A DNA stretch of 64,000 bases from Hymenobacter gummosus (GTDB lineage: Bacteria > Bacteroidota > Bacteroidia > Cytophagales > Hymenobacteraceae): contig NZ_RXOF01000003.1 in the NCBI RefSeq assembly GCF_003970915.1, positions 1 to 64,000 of the forward strand. The letters are read 5' to 3'. A model generated the notes under the pieces. The model saw only the letters and a program-made list of their open reading frames with translations. It did no database searches and was not told the origin of the DNA. Shown one piece after another: positions 1 to 8,690 of this stretch; the first letter of the stretch is position 1; each line of letters opens with the position of its first letter. The translations under genes were made by a program, and so were the position numbers.

Positions 1-2
1 TG

Positions 3-107
3 ACTGAGCGCTTCCCCAAGAAGATCCACGCCACCACGGCCGCCGGCTTCGCCCTTAAAATCGGCCTCTTCGTCTTTGTACACGCAATCGACCGCTTCGG
101 ACTGTAA
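3..107 (+). CDS. C-terminal end of a transposase (partial, enters from window edge)
   Basis: An open frame enters from the left edge and ends at TAA 105-107. It reads ERFPKKIHATTAAGF followed by a hydrophobic ALKIGLFVFVHAI stretch. This resembles the C-terminus of IS982/IS5-like DDE transposases, which often end in such a hydrophobic helix. Only about 34 residues are visible, so the family is an inference and the element's left part lies outside the window. The next gene starts 22 bp downstream, so the element end must lie in that short gap or inside the next gene's leader. Confidence 0.4.
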   Translation, partial: TERFPKKIHATTAAGFALKIGLFVFVHAIDRFGL

Positions 108-129
108 CCCGCAACTTGGGTTTGCTACT

Positions 130-837
130 ATGTCCGACCTGCTAACCGCCATTGAGCGCAAATACGACTTTCAGCTGCCCGCGCTGTACCACCGCCTGTA
201 CCACAACGGCATGCTCGACTGGTTCCCCGACGGCGGCTACCCCCACCCCCACTGGCGCCGGGACGTTTTTCCGCGCCTGCAGCAGCGGCCGCCGGTGCTG
301 TTCTACGCCCAGGACTTCGAGTTGATGCGCCCGGAGGAAGTGCTGAGCTGGGAATGGCCGGAAGACTGGAGCCCGGCGCACCGCTTCGTGCCCCTGGGCC
401 AGACCGGCGGCGGCGACGTGTACGCCTTCTGCCCCAGCCTCGCCCCGGCCGGCGGCGAAGTGCCCGTCATCCTCTCGCTGCACGACGACAACCAGACCAC
501 CGTGCTGGCTCCCTCGCTGGAAGCCTTTATTTTCCGCGAAATGCTGGACCGGGCCACGTCCGTCGACTCGTACGATGTGGAGGGCTACGCCGACTTCGAG
601 GCCCTGCGGGCGGATTGGCAACGGGCGGCCGCGGCCATCAGCCCCTACCTGCGGCCGGCCTGGAACGCCGTGTTGACCGAGGTATACGCCCGGCCGCTGC
701 AGACGGAAACCGTAGTGCTGCCCCGCCGGCGCTACACCGTCGACACCCTGCTGCCGCAGGCCGAGTTTGAGCAGCTGCTGCAGCGGGAAATGAGCTTTCC
801 GCAGCTGAACGCGACGTTTGAGCACTTCACCGCCTGA
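130..837 (+). CDS. SMI1/KNR4 (SUKH) family protein
   Basis: A 235-residue soluble protein without signal peptide or membrane segment. The N-terminal LLTAIERKYDFQLPALY helix and the later GGGDVYAF and PVILSLHDDN strands followed by a LEAFIF helix have the spacing seen in SUKH-superfamily proteins, many of which are immunity proteins against contact-dependent or polymorphic toxins. ATG 130 is preferred because the upstream in-frame region (76-129) overlaps the transposase end. A second, broken SUKH-like gene begins 33 bp downstream, so this may be the remnant of an immunity-gene array. No toxin gene is visible nearby, so the immunity role is inference. Confidence 0.6.
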   Translation: MSDLLTAIERKYDFQLPALYHRLYHNGMLDWFPDGGYPHPHWRRDVFPRLQQRPPVLFYAQDFELMRPEEVLSWEWPEDWSPAHRFVPLGQTGGGDVYAFCPSLAPAGGEVPVILSLHDDNQTTVLAPSLEAFIFREMLDRATSVDSYDVEGYADFEALRADWQRAAAAISPYLRPAWNAVLTEVYARPLQTETVVLPRRRYTVDTLLPQAEFEQLLQREMSFPQLNATFEHFTA

Positions 838-870
838 GCGCCGGCCTCCCCTTTCATCCTACCTGTTGGC

Positions 871-978
871 ATGAGCAATTCAGTGGTTTTCGCCCGCCTG
901 CTGCAGCGCCTCGACGAGCTGCTGCAGCGGCACCGCCCCGACTACTGGCCTTGGTTAAAAGTTTGGTACAAAAGTTAA
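871..978 (+). pseudogene. SUKH-like gene truncated by a Tn3-like transposon end
   Basis: ATG 871 opens a frame with LLQRLDELLQRHRPDYW, the typical N-terminal helix of SMI1/KNR4 (SUKH) proteins. After about 27 codons it runs into the repeat at 953-978 and stops at TAA 976-978. The rest of the gene is not found in the window: the sequence after the insertion-sequence region (17423 onward) encodes a different protein type. This suggests that the junction was rearranged after insertion. The start position, 33 bp after the preceding SUKH gene, suggests a former two-gene operon. Confidence 0.6.
953..978. repeat. 26-bp transposon-end repeat, copy 1
   Basis: This 26-bp sequence recurs with one mismatch at 15941-15966 in the same orientation. 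Here it separates the broken SUKH gene from the stop codon of a Tn3-type transposase, as expected for the terminal inverted repeat of that element. The internal part (TTTGGTACAAAAGTTAA) has the layout of Tn3-family ends. A matching inverted partner was not found. Confidence 0.55.
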
Positions 979-1883
979 ACGGGCGGGGCGGGCGGCTCCT
1001 CCCATCGGAAGGCAAAGAGTGCGTCCAGATCGAAGCGCAGGGAGTCTTTCAGCGCTTCGTCGGAGAAATCGAATTCCCCGTACAGGTTGATGTGCTGCCA
1101 GCTCACGGGCGAGCTGGCGGCGATGGCGTCGGCCACGGCCTGTCGCTCGGCGGCTGGGGCCTGGAGTAAGTACTGGTTCAGGTACAGGCAATTCCAGCAC
1201 ACGATGACGTTTTGCACCAGCCGCTTGCAGGCATCGGCCAACTGCTGCTCTTCCTTGCCGGCGTAGGGCAACTGCCCGTTCTGCCCGTAGAACACGGCCC
1301 GGGCGAGCGAGTGGGTGCTTTCGAGCTTGTCGAGCTGCTCGTCGATGCGCTTGCGCAGCCCCTGGTCGTCCATGTAGCGCAGCAGAAATTCGGTCTTGAC
1401 CGCCCGGCCCAGCTCGCGCAGGGCCAGGTACCCGGGGTGGTGCTGGGAATAGGAGTTGAGGCGCCGCAGCACGGTGGAGGCCGTCACCTGTTTGTGCTTC
1501 AGGCTCACCACCAGCCGCACGAGCGTGTCCCACTGCGCCTCGATCAGCACCCGGTCCAGGCGCTTGACTGGCGCCAGGCCGTGGGCCGTCAGGTCGGGCA
1601 CCTCCATCCCGGCGAAGGCGTAGAGTTGCTGGTCCTGGAACGACTGAATGCGCGGGGCGAAGGCGACCTGAATCAGGAACGTGACGGCGAAGTTGACTTC
1701 GCTGAAGCCGTGCGTGTCGGTGGAGTGAATGGTCGACTCGACCACGTCGTTGTGCAACAGCCCATCGAGCAGGTAGGCCGCCTCGCGCTCGGAGGCGCTG
1801 ATGGTCACGGAGTGGAACAGCCGGTGCCGGTCGTCGAGGAAGCCGTAGGAGACGATGCCTTTGTCCTGGCCGAAATACTTGTA
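975..1883 (-). pseudogene. tnpA: Tn3-family transposase, C-terminal 302 residues only
   Basis: The minus-strand frame ends at 975 and is open up to 1883, where it meets the end of another element at 1885. It reads YKYFGQDKGIVSYGFLDD, then AYLLDGLLHND and STDTHGFSEVNFAV, APRIQSF and CKRLVQNVIVCWNCLYL. These are landmarks of the DDE catalytic half of Tn3 transposases (family length about 950-1000 residues), including the D of TDTHG. About two thirds of the protein is missing, so it is dead. Its stop lies about 22 bp from the outer edge of the terminal repeat at 953, the usual geometry in Tn3 elements. Confidence 0.85.
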
Positions 1884-1884
1884 G

Positions 1885-2096
1885 GGGGGCTAACTAGAGT
1901 AGGAACGAAAAACAACGCTAAGGTCTTGCGGTCAAATTTTGTCGGGCATGGTGCCTCGCGAAAGGGCCAACTACTCGGTGTCGGCAGGGCTACCATCCAC
2001 CGCTGCCTTGCGCACTTAGGCTTGCCTAATGGAGGGAGTTCCGCCAATCTCCCGGGTGTTTAGCGTAGAATTATGTCCACTTGCTAAAAGACCCCC
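1885..2096. mobile_element. 212-bp Tn3-derived mini-element with 38-bp ends
   Basis: The left end (1885-1922) begins GGGGGC and contains GGAACGAAAAACAACGCTAAG, closely matching the Tn3/Tn4430 type of 38-bp terminal repeat. The right end (2059-2096) is also 38 bp, inverted, starts TTTAGCG and finishes CCCCC. By eye it matches 21 of 38 positions, best at both extremities. Between them lies a resolvase C-terminal remnant. No 5-bp target duplication is visible (TGTAG against AATAC), so one flank was probably lost. It cuts the Tn3 transposase fragment at 1883. Confidence 0.55.
1923..2063 (+). pseudogene. Serine resolvase/recombinase C-terminal HTH remnant
   Basis: The plus frame reads GQLLGVGRATIHRCLAHLGL and stops at TAG 2061-2063. 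The pattern 'LLGVxRATxxRxL' is the C-terminal helix-turn-helix of Tn3-family resolvases and related serine recombinases. The catalytic N-terminal domain is absent, so the gene is a remnant carried inside the mini-element. Confidence 0.5.
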
Positions 2097-2194
2097 AATA
2101 CGCACGTCGTGCACGCGCTGGTGCTAGCATTTGTCCGTACGCCCTAGGTCAAAACGCCATGGGTGATATATTTTGCGCGTTACCGCATAACTCC

Positions 2195-4123
2195 ATGCCG
2201 CTGTTTTCTTCTTTACCCTGGTGCCATTGCGTAGGCACGGCGGTCTGTCTGCTGCTCGTTGCCTGCCCCGCCCGCGCCGGCGGCCCCGTCCCTTCCTCGC
2301 CCACCGACAGCTTGCGGCGGCTACTGGCCCGCACCCAATTGCCCGACACCCAGCGCGTACAGGTACTCGACGAGCTATGCTGGCAGCTGAGCCGGCGTGA
2401 CCTGCTTGCCGCCCGCCGCTACGGCGAGGCCGGCCTGGCTCTGGCCCGGCGCGTAGGCTACCGTCTGGGCGAGGCCCGCTGCGCCAACGACTTGGGTACA
2501 ACAGCTTTGTACCAGGGTGAGCTGGTGGCCGCCACCCGCTATTACCAGACCAGCGTGGCCGCTGCCCGCCAGCTGCCGCCCACCCCCGCGCACCGCCGCC
2601 TGCTGGCTTTTGCCCTCATGGGCCTGGGCAACGCCCTCACCGAGCAGCAGGCCTGGGCCCGGGCCGAAACGCAGTTTCGCGAGGCCCGCACCGCCCTGCC
2701 GTCCACTGCCAGTGCCGCCGACCGCGCCCTGTTCGAGCTGAACCTGGGCAACTTCTACCAGCAGTGGGGCCACCCGGCCCGGGCCCTGGCCCCGCTGCGC
2801 CGGGCCCTGGCCACCTACCAGCAGGCCGGCGACTCTACCCACCAGGCGCTGGCGACCCGCGCCCTGGGTGCCGCCGCCTACGACCTGCGCCAGCTGCCCC
2901 TGGCCGAAACTTACCTGCGCCAGGCCCTGCGCCTCAACCGGGCTCTGCAAGACACCCTGGGCCAGGCCGGCGACCTGAACAACCTGGCCCTGGTGCAGGC
3001 CGCCCGGGGCCGCCACCCCGCCGCCGTAGCCCTGAGCCGGCAGGCCCGGGCCCTGGCCCGCGCCGCCCACGCCCGCGACCTGGAAGCCGAGGCCCTCGAC
3101 AACCTGGCCGAGGCCCTGGCCCGCAGCGGGCAGGCCCCGGCCGCCTACCGCACCCTGCGCCGTTACTTGGCCCTGAACGACTCGTTGCGCGGGGCCGCCG
3201 CCGCCCGCGAGCTGGCCGCCCTGCAGGTGCGCTACCGCGTGGCCCAGCAGCAGCTGCGCATCGGGCAGCTGCGCGGGCAGCAGCAGGCCGCCCGCCAGCA
3301 AGCCGCCCGCCAGGCCGCCCGCCTGCGCCAGCTGGGCGCGGCGGCTGTGGCGTTGCTGGCCGCCCTGCTGCTGTTTGGCTGGCTGATGCTGCGCCTGCGC
3401 CGCTCCCGCGCCGCCCTGGCCCGCTCCGAGGCCGCCCTGCGCCAAGCCAACCGCACTAAGGACCAGCTCATGGCCGTGGTGGGCCACGACCTGCGCGGCC
3501 CGGTGGCGGCCTTTCAGCAGGTGCAGCCCCTGCTGACGCACTACGCCCAGGCCCCCGAACCCGCCGAGCTGCGCGCCCTGGCCGCCGAGTTGGGCGAATC
3601 GGCCCGGCAGATGGCAGCCTTGCTCGACAACGTGCTGTGCTGGGCCCGCGCCCAGATTGGGCAGGTGCTGCTGCGGCCCGAGCCCCTGGCCGCCGCCGCC
3701 GTGGCCGAGGCCGCCGCCGCCCTGCTGCGCCCCGCCGCCACGGCCAAGGGCGTGCAGCTGCAGCTGGACCTGGCCCCGGACCTGCCGCCCCTGCGCACCG
3801 ACGCCGACGCGCTGGCCACCGTGCTCCGCAACCTGCTCGGCAACGCCGTCCGATTTACCCCGCCCGGCGGCACGGTGCAGCTGCGGGTGACGCCCGCGGC
3901 GGCCGGACAGCTGCGCGTTGAGGTGGCGGACACCGGGCCGGGGCTGCCGCCCGCCGCGCTAACCGGCGCGGCCCCCACGCCGGGCACCGGCGGGGAGGTG
4001 GGTACCGGCCTGGGCCTGCCGCTGTGCCGGGAGTTCGTGCGCTTGCTCGGCGGCGAGCTGCGCCACAACGCCGGGCAGCCCGGCGGGGCCCGGCTGTGGT
4101 TTGATTTGCCCGCCGCCCGCTAA
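2195..4123 (+). CDS. TPR-repeat sensor histidine kinase
   Basis: A 642-residue membrane sensor kinase. ATG 2195 gives a clean signal peptide (hydrophobic VGTAVCLLLVACPARAGG); the in-frame upstream extension overlaps the mini-element's end. Residues about 40-370 are alanine/leucine-rich tetratricopeptide repeats, expected in the periplasm. A coiled stretch leads to a membrane helix (about 380-400, AAVALLAALLLFGWLML), then a HisKA domain with the H-box VVGHDLRGPV (about 430), and an ATPase domain with the N-box NLLGNAVRF, the G1 box VADTGPGLP and the G2 box GTGLGLPL. A LytTR response regulator follows 9 bp after the stop, so the two form a two-component operon. Three exported lectin-like genes follow and are the obvious candidate targets (inference). 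Confidence 0.9.
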   Translation: MPLFSSLPWCHCVGTAVCLLLVACPARAGGPVPSSPTDSLRRLLARTQLPDTQRVQVLDELCWQLSRRDLLAARRYGEAGLALARRVGYRLGEARCANDLGTTALYQGELVAATRYYQTSVAAARQLPPTPAHRRLLAFALMGLGNALTEQQAWARAETQFREARTALPSTASAADRALFELNLGNFYQQWGHPARALAPLRRALATYQQAGDSTHQALATRALGAAAYDLRQLPLAETYLRQALRLNRALQDTLGQAGDLNNLALVQAARGRHPAAVALSRQARALARAAHARDLEAEALDNLAEALARSGQAPAAYRTLRRYLALNDSLRGAAAARELAALQVRYRVAQQQLRIGQLRGQQQAARQQAARQAARLRQLGAAAVALLAALLLFGWLMLRLRRSRAALARSEAALRQANRTKDQLMAVVGHDLRGPVAAFQQVQPLLTHYAQAPEPAELRALAAELGESARQMAALLDNVLCWARAQIGQVLLRPEPLAAAAVAEAAAALLRPAATAKGVQLQLDLAPDLPPLRTDADALATVLRNLLGNAVRFTPPGGTVQLRVTPAAAGQLRVEVADTGPGLPPAALTGAAPTPGTGGEVGTGLGLPLCREFVRLLGGELRHNAGQPGGARLWFDLPAAR

Positions 4124-4132
4124 TTTAGCCCC

Positions 4133-4897
4133 ATGCCCGCTGCCCCCACCCTGCGCCTCCTGGCCGTCGAAGACAACCCTGTGCAGGCCCGCGCCCTGCG
4201 GGTGCTGGTGCGCGAGCTGGGCTACGAGCTGGTGGGCGTGGCCCCCAGCGCCGCGGAGGCGCGGGGCCTGTTTCGCGAGCTGGCGCCCGACGTGGTGGTG
4301 CTCGACATCCGCCTGAAGGGTGCCGACGACGGCATTGCCCTGGCCCTGCAGCTCAACGCGGAGCGGGCCGTGCCACTCATCTTCGTCAGCAGTCTGCAGG
4401 ACGCGGCCACCTTCGAGCGGGCCCGGGCGGCCGGGCCCTTCGCCTTTCTGCCCAAGCCCTACGACGCGGCCGTGCTGGGCCGGGCCATCGAGCTGGCCGT
4501 GCTCAACTTCGCCCGCACCCAGGGCGCCCGCCCCGACGCCGAGCCGGGCGCCGACGGCAGCGGCCTGCTGGTGCGCGACAGTTTGTTTCTGCGCGAAAAC
4601 AACCGCCTCGTGCGCCTGCCCTACGCCGAGCTGCTCTGGGTGCAGGCCGACGACTCCTATTGCCACCTGCACACCCGCGGCGGCCGCAAGCACACCGTCA
4701 AGCTCAGCCTGCGCGAGCTGGAAACCCGCCTGCCCGCCGGCCGCTTCGTGCGGGTGCGCCGCGGCGTGCTGGTCCAGGCCGACGGCATCGAAAACATCGA
4801 CCTGGGCGCGGGCACGGTGCAGGTGGGCGGGCAGCGCGTAGCCATCGGGCGGGCCTACCGCGAAGACCTCTTGCGCGGACTGAATCTGATTGGGTGA
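4133..4897 (+). CDS. LytTR-family response regulator
   Basis: 254 residues. The receiver domain (about 1-125) has the acidic pair in LLAVEDN, the phosphoacceptor Asp in VVVLDIRL (about residue 57), the switch Ser in FVSS and the conserved Lys in FLPKPYD. A LytTR DNA-binding domain follows (about 145-250), with LWVQADDSYCHLHT and the C-terminal VRRGVLVQADGIENID. It is coupled 9 bp behind the histidine kinase and lies 196 bp upstream of the first lectin-like gene. LytTR regulators often control cell-surface and adhesion genes. Direct regulation of the neighbouring cassette is inferred, not shown. Confidence 0.93.
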   Translation: MPAAPTLRLLAVEDNPVQARALRVLVRELGYELVGVAPSAAEARGLFRELAPDVVVLDIRLKGADDGIALALQLNAERAVPLIFVSSLQDAATFERARAAGPFAFLPKPYDAAVLGRAIELAVLNFARTQGARPDAEPGADGSGLLVRDSLFLRENNRLVRLPYAELLWVQADDSYCHLHTRGGRKHTVKLSLRELETRLPAGRFVRVRRGVLVQADGIENIDLGAGTVQVGGQRVAIGRAYREDLLRGLNLIG

Positions 4898-5093
4898 AGC
4901 CCCGCATCCGCCGGCTCCCCACCGGGGGAGGTACAGGACACCCCGGTTTCGCCCCGGGGTTGCGGCTGCATGGGCTGCCGTTTACCCCCCACGTTGTGTC
5001 GTTGGCCCACCTGAATTTGCGGGTGCAGCCTCCTAGAGCTCAACTTTGGAGTTGGAAGTTGGCCGTTCGGGCCGGCTCAACTGCTCACCCGCT

Positions 5094-8000
5094 ATGCTTG
5101 CTTCATTACGACGCCTCCTCGGCCCAGCGCTGCGCACCTGGCTGTTGCTGGCCCCCACCATGTTGCGCGCCCAGCACGTGGGCATCAACACCACGCAGCC
5201 CACCCAGCCGCTCGACGTGAACGGCAACGCCCGCGTGCGCGGCCTGGCCAACCCGGCTGCTACCGCTCCGCAACTGGTGCGCGCCGACGCCGACGGCAAC
5301 CTGAGCGCAGCCCCGCTGCCGGCCGCCGCTGGCCTGGGCGCTGCCGCTGCGTTGCTGGGCCAGGTCGCCACGGACCCAGGGCCCGCCGACGTGGCCGTGA
5401 GCGGCACCACCGCGTACGTGGCCAGCTCCGGCAGCAACCGCTTGGCCGTGTACGACTGCGCCAACCCCGCCGCGCCGGTGCTGCGCGGCCAGCTGAGCAC
5501 CCCCGGCGCGGCCCTGGCCGTGGCCGTGAGCGGCACCACGGCCTACGTGGTGACCTACAACCCCGGCGCCCTGCTGGTGGTGGATTGCAGCAACCCGGCC
5601 GCCCCGCAGCTGCGCGGCAGCGTGTCCATCGGCGGCGTGCCCTACGACGTGGCCGTCGGCGGCACCACCGCGTACGTGGTGGAGCCGCTGAGCAACGCAC
5701 TGCTGGCCTACGACTGCGCCAACCCGGCCAGCCCGCAGCTGCTCGGCAGCGCCGCCACCGAGGCCTCGCCCCAGGGCGTAACAGTGAGCGGCACCACCGT
5801 GTACGTGGCCAACTACACCGCCCGCAGCTTGCAGCTGTTCGACGGCGCCCCCCCCGGCGCCCCGGTGCTGCGCGGCCGGTTGGCCTTGTCCGGCTCACCG
5901 TACCGCGTGGCGGTGGACGGCACCACGGCCTACCTCACCTCCTACAGCCCCGACGCCTTGCTGGTGGTGGATTGCGCCCCCCCCACGGCCCCGCAGCTGC
6001 TCACCAGCCTCACCACCGACACGGGCACGGCCGACGTGGCGCTGAGTGGCCCCCTGCTGGCCGTCATCAGCTACGCTTCCACCTCGCTGCAGGCGTTTGA
6101 CCGCAGCCGCCCCGCCGCGCCCGCCCCGCTGGGCCGCGCTACCACCGACGGCACGCCGCAGGCCCTGGCCCTGAGCGGCACCACGGCCTACGTGGTCAAC
6201 GCCTTCCGCAACTCGCTGCAGCTGTTTCGGGTGCTGCCCACCCCGGCCGGCGTGGTGGGCCAGAACCCCGACGGCAGCCTGAGCAACCTGCCCCTCTCGG
6301 CGCTCAACTACTGGCAGCAGAGCGGCAACTACGTGTACCGCGCCGGCGGCCGGGTGGGCATCGGCACGGCCGCGCCCCAAACCACGCTGGACGTGAACGG
6401 GGTGGCCACCCTGCGTGACGAGCTCCGGGTGAGCGGCCCGCTCACGCTCGCGGGCGGCGCATGGTTGCAAAACCAGCTGCGGGTCAGCGGCTCGACGGAG
6501 TTGCAAGGCAGCGCGACCTTGCAAAACGGGCTGACGGTGGGCGGCTCCACGCACTTGCGGGACGTGGTCACGACCGCCAAATCGGTGGTGCTCGACGTGG
6601 GCGACACCAACCCGGGCACAGTGGGCGGAGAAGCGCTGCGCTTCGGCGCCCTGGGTACGGGCGAGGGCATCGGCAGCCAGCGCCAGGCCAACGCGGCCGG
6701 GCGAGCGAACCAGTACGGCCTGGATTTCTACACCAACTCCCAGAAACGCCTGAGCATCGCCAACAACGGCAACGTGGGCGTGGGCACCGACCAGCCCGCG
6801 GCGGCGCTGGACGTGGTGGGCGGGACCCGCCTGCGCGGCCTGAGCACGCCCGGCGTGGTCACCACCGACGCCGATGGCTACCTGAGCAGCGCCCCGGCCG
6901 CCGCCCTGGACCCGACCACCGCCGGCAGCGGACTGACCAAGACCGGCAACAACTTCGCGTTGGGCGGCACGCTCACCCAGCCCACAACCCTAAACCAGGG
7001 CGGCTACGCCCTGAGCCTGACGGGCGGCTACGTGGGCATCGGCACGGCCGCGCCGCAGCAGCCGCTGGACGTGGCGGGCAACATCGGCGCCAGCGGCACG
7101 GTGGCGGCGGCCGGGGGCCTGGCGGGCGGGGCGCTGGACGTGAGCGGCCCGGCCCGCCTGCGCGGCTTGGCCACGGCCGGCGTGGTGACCAACCAGGCCG
7201 ACGGTACTCTGGGCACGGCCACCGCCGCTGCCCTGGACCCGACCACGGCTACCAACGGGCTGACCAAAACCGGCAGCGCCTTCGCGCTGGGCGGCGCGCT
7301 CAGCCAACCCACCGCGCTGGACCTGGGCCCGCACAGCTTTCGCTTGACCAACGGCGTGGGGCAGAACGTGGCCGATCCGGCCGTGCTCGGACCGACCAAT
7401 AGCTTCCGCACCGTGGGCAACCCGGGCGAAACCCAGACCTTCACGGCCGCCGCCACGGGCGCGCTGACGCAGGTGGAAGTGACGCTCTCCAGCAGCGCCG
7501 GCGGCCGCTCCCTGCTGCTGAACGTGTGGGCCGGCGCGGCGGGCACCGGCACGCTGCTGCTGAGCGCCCCGCAGGCGTTTACGGTGGCCGTCGGCGGACC
7601 GGCCCCGTACGTGTTTGCCCTCGGCGGCCTGACGCTCACCCAAGGGCAGGCGTACACGCTGGAGTTGCGCGGCGCCGGCAACCTGGGCTGGGCTTACTCG
7701 TCCATCGGCCCTTACCCCAACGGCGCCGCCGGCTTCGACCCCGCGCGCGACTTTGTGTTCCGGGTGACCATCAACAACGCCGCCGTGCTGCTGACGGCCC
7801 AGGCCACGGGCGTGGGCATCGGCACGGCCACGCCCCAGGCGGGCCTGCACGTGGCGGGCAGCAGCCGTTTCGACGCCTTGAGCGGCGCTGGGCAGCGCGT
7901 AGTCACGGCGGACGCGAGCGGCAACTTGAGCACGGCCACCGCCACCAGCCTGGACCCGACCACCGCCGCCAACGGGCTGACCAAAACCGGTAACAGCTTT

Positions 8001-8609
8001 GCCCTGGGCGGCACGCTGCTGCAGCACACGACGCTGGCGCTGGGCGGCTTCAACCTCGGGCTGACCGGCGGCCGGCTGGGCGTGGGCACCAGCAGCCCCC
8101 AGCAGGCGCTGGACGTGAGCGGCAATGCGGCCATCAGCGGCAACGCGGCCGTCAGCGGCACCACCGCCCTGACCGGCACCGTGACCACCGGCGGCAGCTT
8201 GGGCGTGGGCACCAGCAGCCCGGCCGTGCGCCTGCACGTCGCGGGTACCGCCGGCACGCCCAACGTGCGCGTGGAAAGCCTGGCCGGCTCGGGCACGCGC
8301 CTGGTCACGGCCGACGCCAGCGGCAACCTGGCCACCACCGCCGCCATGCAAACGGGCGCGGCCAGCATCGGCACCAGCGGTTCGGACTACAAGACACTGG
8401 CCGTGACTTTCCCCGCGGCCTACGCCAGCGCCCCGGCCACCGTGCTCGTGACCGTACGCAACGAGGCCGGCACGACTTACACCGACACCTTCGCCGTGAC
8501 CCTGCGCTCGGTGTCGGCCACGGGCTTCGTGGTCAACATCCGCCGCGAAGACGGCGGCGGGCAAGGCTGGGGCCAGAACCCGACTCTGAGCTGGCTGGCG
8601 CTGCCCTAG
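5094..8609 (+). CDS. Exported beta-propeller / tail-repeat protein with C-terminal H-type-lectin-like domain
   Basis: 1171 residues. ATG 5094 gives a signal peptide ending near MLRAQ. Residues about 85-385 hold seven or more ~42-residue repeats of the form 'VAVSGTTAYVV…LLVYDCANPAAPQLRG', typical of LVIVD/YVTN-like beta-propeller blades. Seven 'VGIGTxxPxxxLDVxG' modules, common in Bacteroidota fibre-like proteins, are spread from residue 27 to about 1050, with recurring LDPTTAxNGLTKTGNxFALGG units between them. The last ~80 residues (KTLAVTFPAAYASAPATV to GQNPTLSWLALP) resemble an H-type lectin domain and are nearly repeated in the next two genes. There is no T9SS tail, so the export or anchoring route is unclear. 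It may be the first gene of a three-gene lectin cassette. Confidence 0.75.
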   Translation: MLASLRRLLGPALRTWLLLAPTMLRAQHVGINTTQPTQPLDVNGNARVRGLANPAATAPQLVRADADGNLSAAPLPAAAGLGAAAALLGQVATDPGPADVAVSGTTAYVASSGSNRLAVYDCANPAAPVLRGQLSTPGAALAVAVSGTTAYVVTYNPGALLVVDCSNPAAPQLRGSVSIGGVPYDVAVGGTTAYVVEPLSNALLAYDCANPASPQLLGSAATEASPQGVTVSGTTVYVANYTARSLQLFDGAPPGAPVLRGRLALSGSPYRVAVDGTTAYLTSYSPDALLVVDCAPPTAPQLLTSLTTDTGTADVALSGPLLAVISYASTSLQAFDRSRPAAPAPLGRATTDGTPQALALSGTTAYVVNAFRNSLQLFRVLPTPAGVVGQNPDGSLSNLPLSALNYWQQSGNYVYRAGGRVGIGTAAPQTTLDVNGVATLRDELRVSGPLTLAGGAWLQNQLRVSGSTELQGSATLQNGLTVGGSTHLRDVVTTAKSVVLDVGDTNPGTVGGEALRFGALGTGEGIGSQRQANAAGRANQYGLDFYTNSQKRLSIANNGNVGVGTDQPAAALDVVGGTRLRGLSTPGVVTTDADGYLSSAPAAALDPTTAGSGLTKTGNNFALGGTLTQPTTLNQGGYALSLTGGYVGIGTAAPQQPLDVAGNIGASGTVAAAGGLAGGALDVSGPARLRGLATAGVVTNQADGTLGTATAAALDPTTATNGLTKTGSAFALGGALSQPTALDLGPHSFRLTNGVGQNVADPAVLGPTNSFRTVGNPGETQTFTAAATGALTQVEVTLSSSAGGRSLLLNVWAGAAGTGTLLLSAPQAFTVAVGGPAPYVFALGGLTLTQGQAYTLELRGAGNLGWAYSSIGPYPNGAAGFDPARDFVFRVTINNAAVLLTAQATGVGIGTATPQAGLHVAGSSRFDALSGAGQRVVTADASGNLSTATATSLDPTTAANGLTKTGNSFALGGTLLQHTTLALGGFNLGLTGGRLGVGTSSPQQALDVSGNAAISGNAAVSGTTALTGTVTTGGSLGVGTSSPAVRLHVAGTAGTPNVRVESLAGSGTRLVTADASGNLATTAAMQTGAASIGTSGSDYKTLAVTFPAAYASAPATVLVTVRNEAGTTYTDTFAVTLRSVSATGFVVNIRREDGGGQGWGQNPTLSWLALP

Positions 8610-8690
8610 GGTCCGGCGCGGCCCCGCTACCCGGCGTCGGACGCCAAGGCCCAATTCTAAAAACCTTTCTCTGTAATTGATTTCGGGTCC

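Noticed and set aside
142-825. Long minus-strand open frame opposite the SUKH gene
   Set aside because: It is a GC-rich antisense shadow with low-complexity Gly/Arg/His composition and no motif; the plus-strand gene explains the region.
1212-2063. 283-residue plus-strand open frame over the Tn3 transposase
   Set aside because: Only its last ~45 codons (after the mini-element's left end) look like a real protein, the resolvase HTH; the rest is antisense to the transposase fragment.
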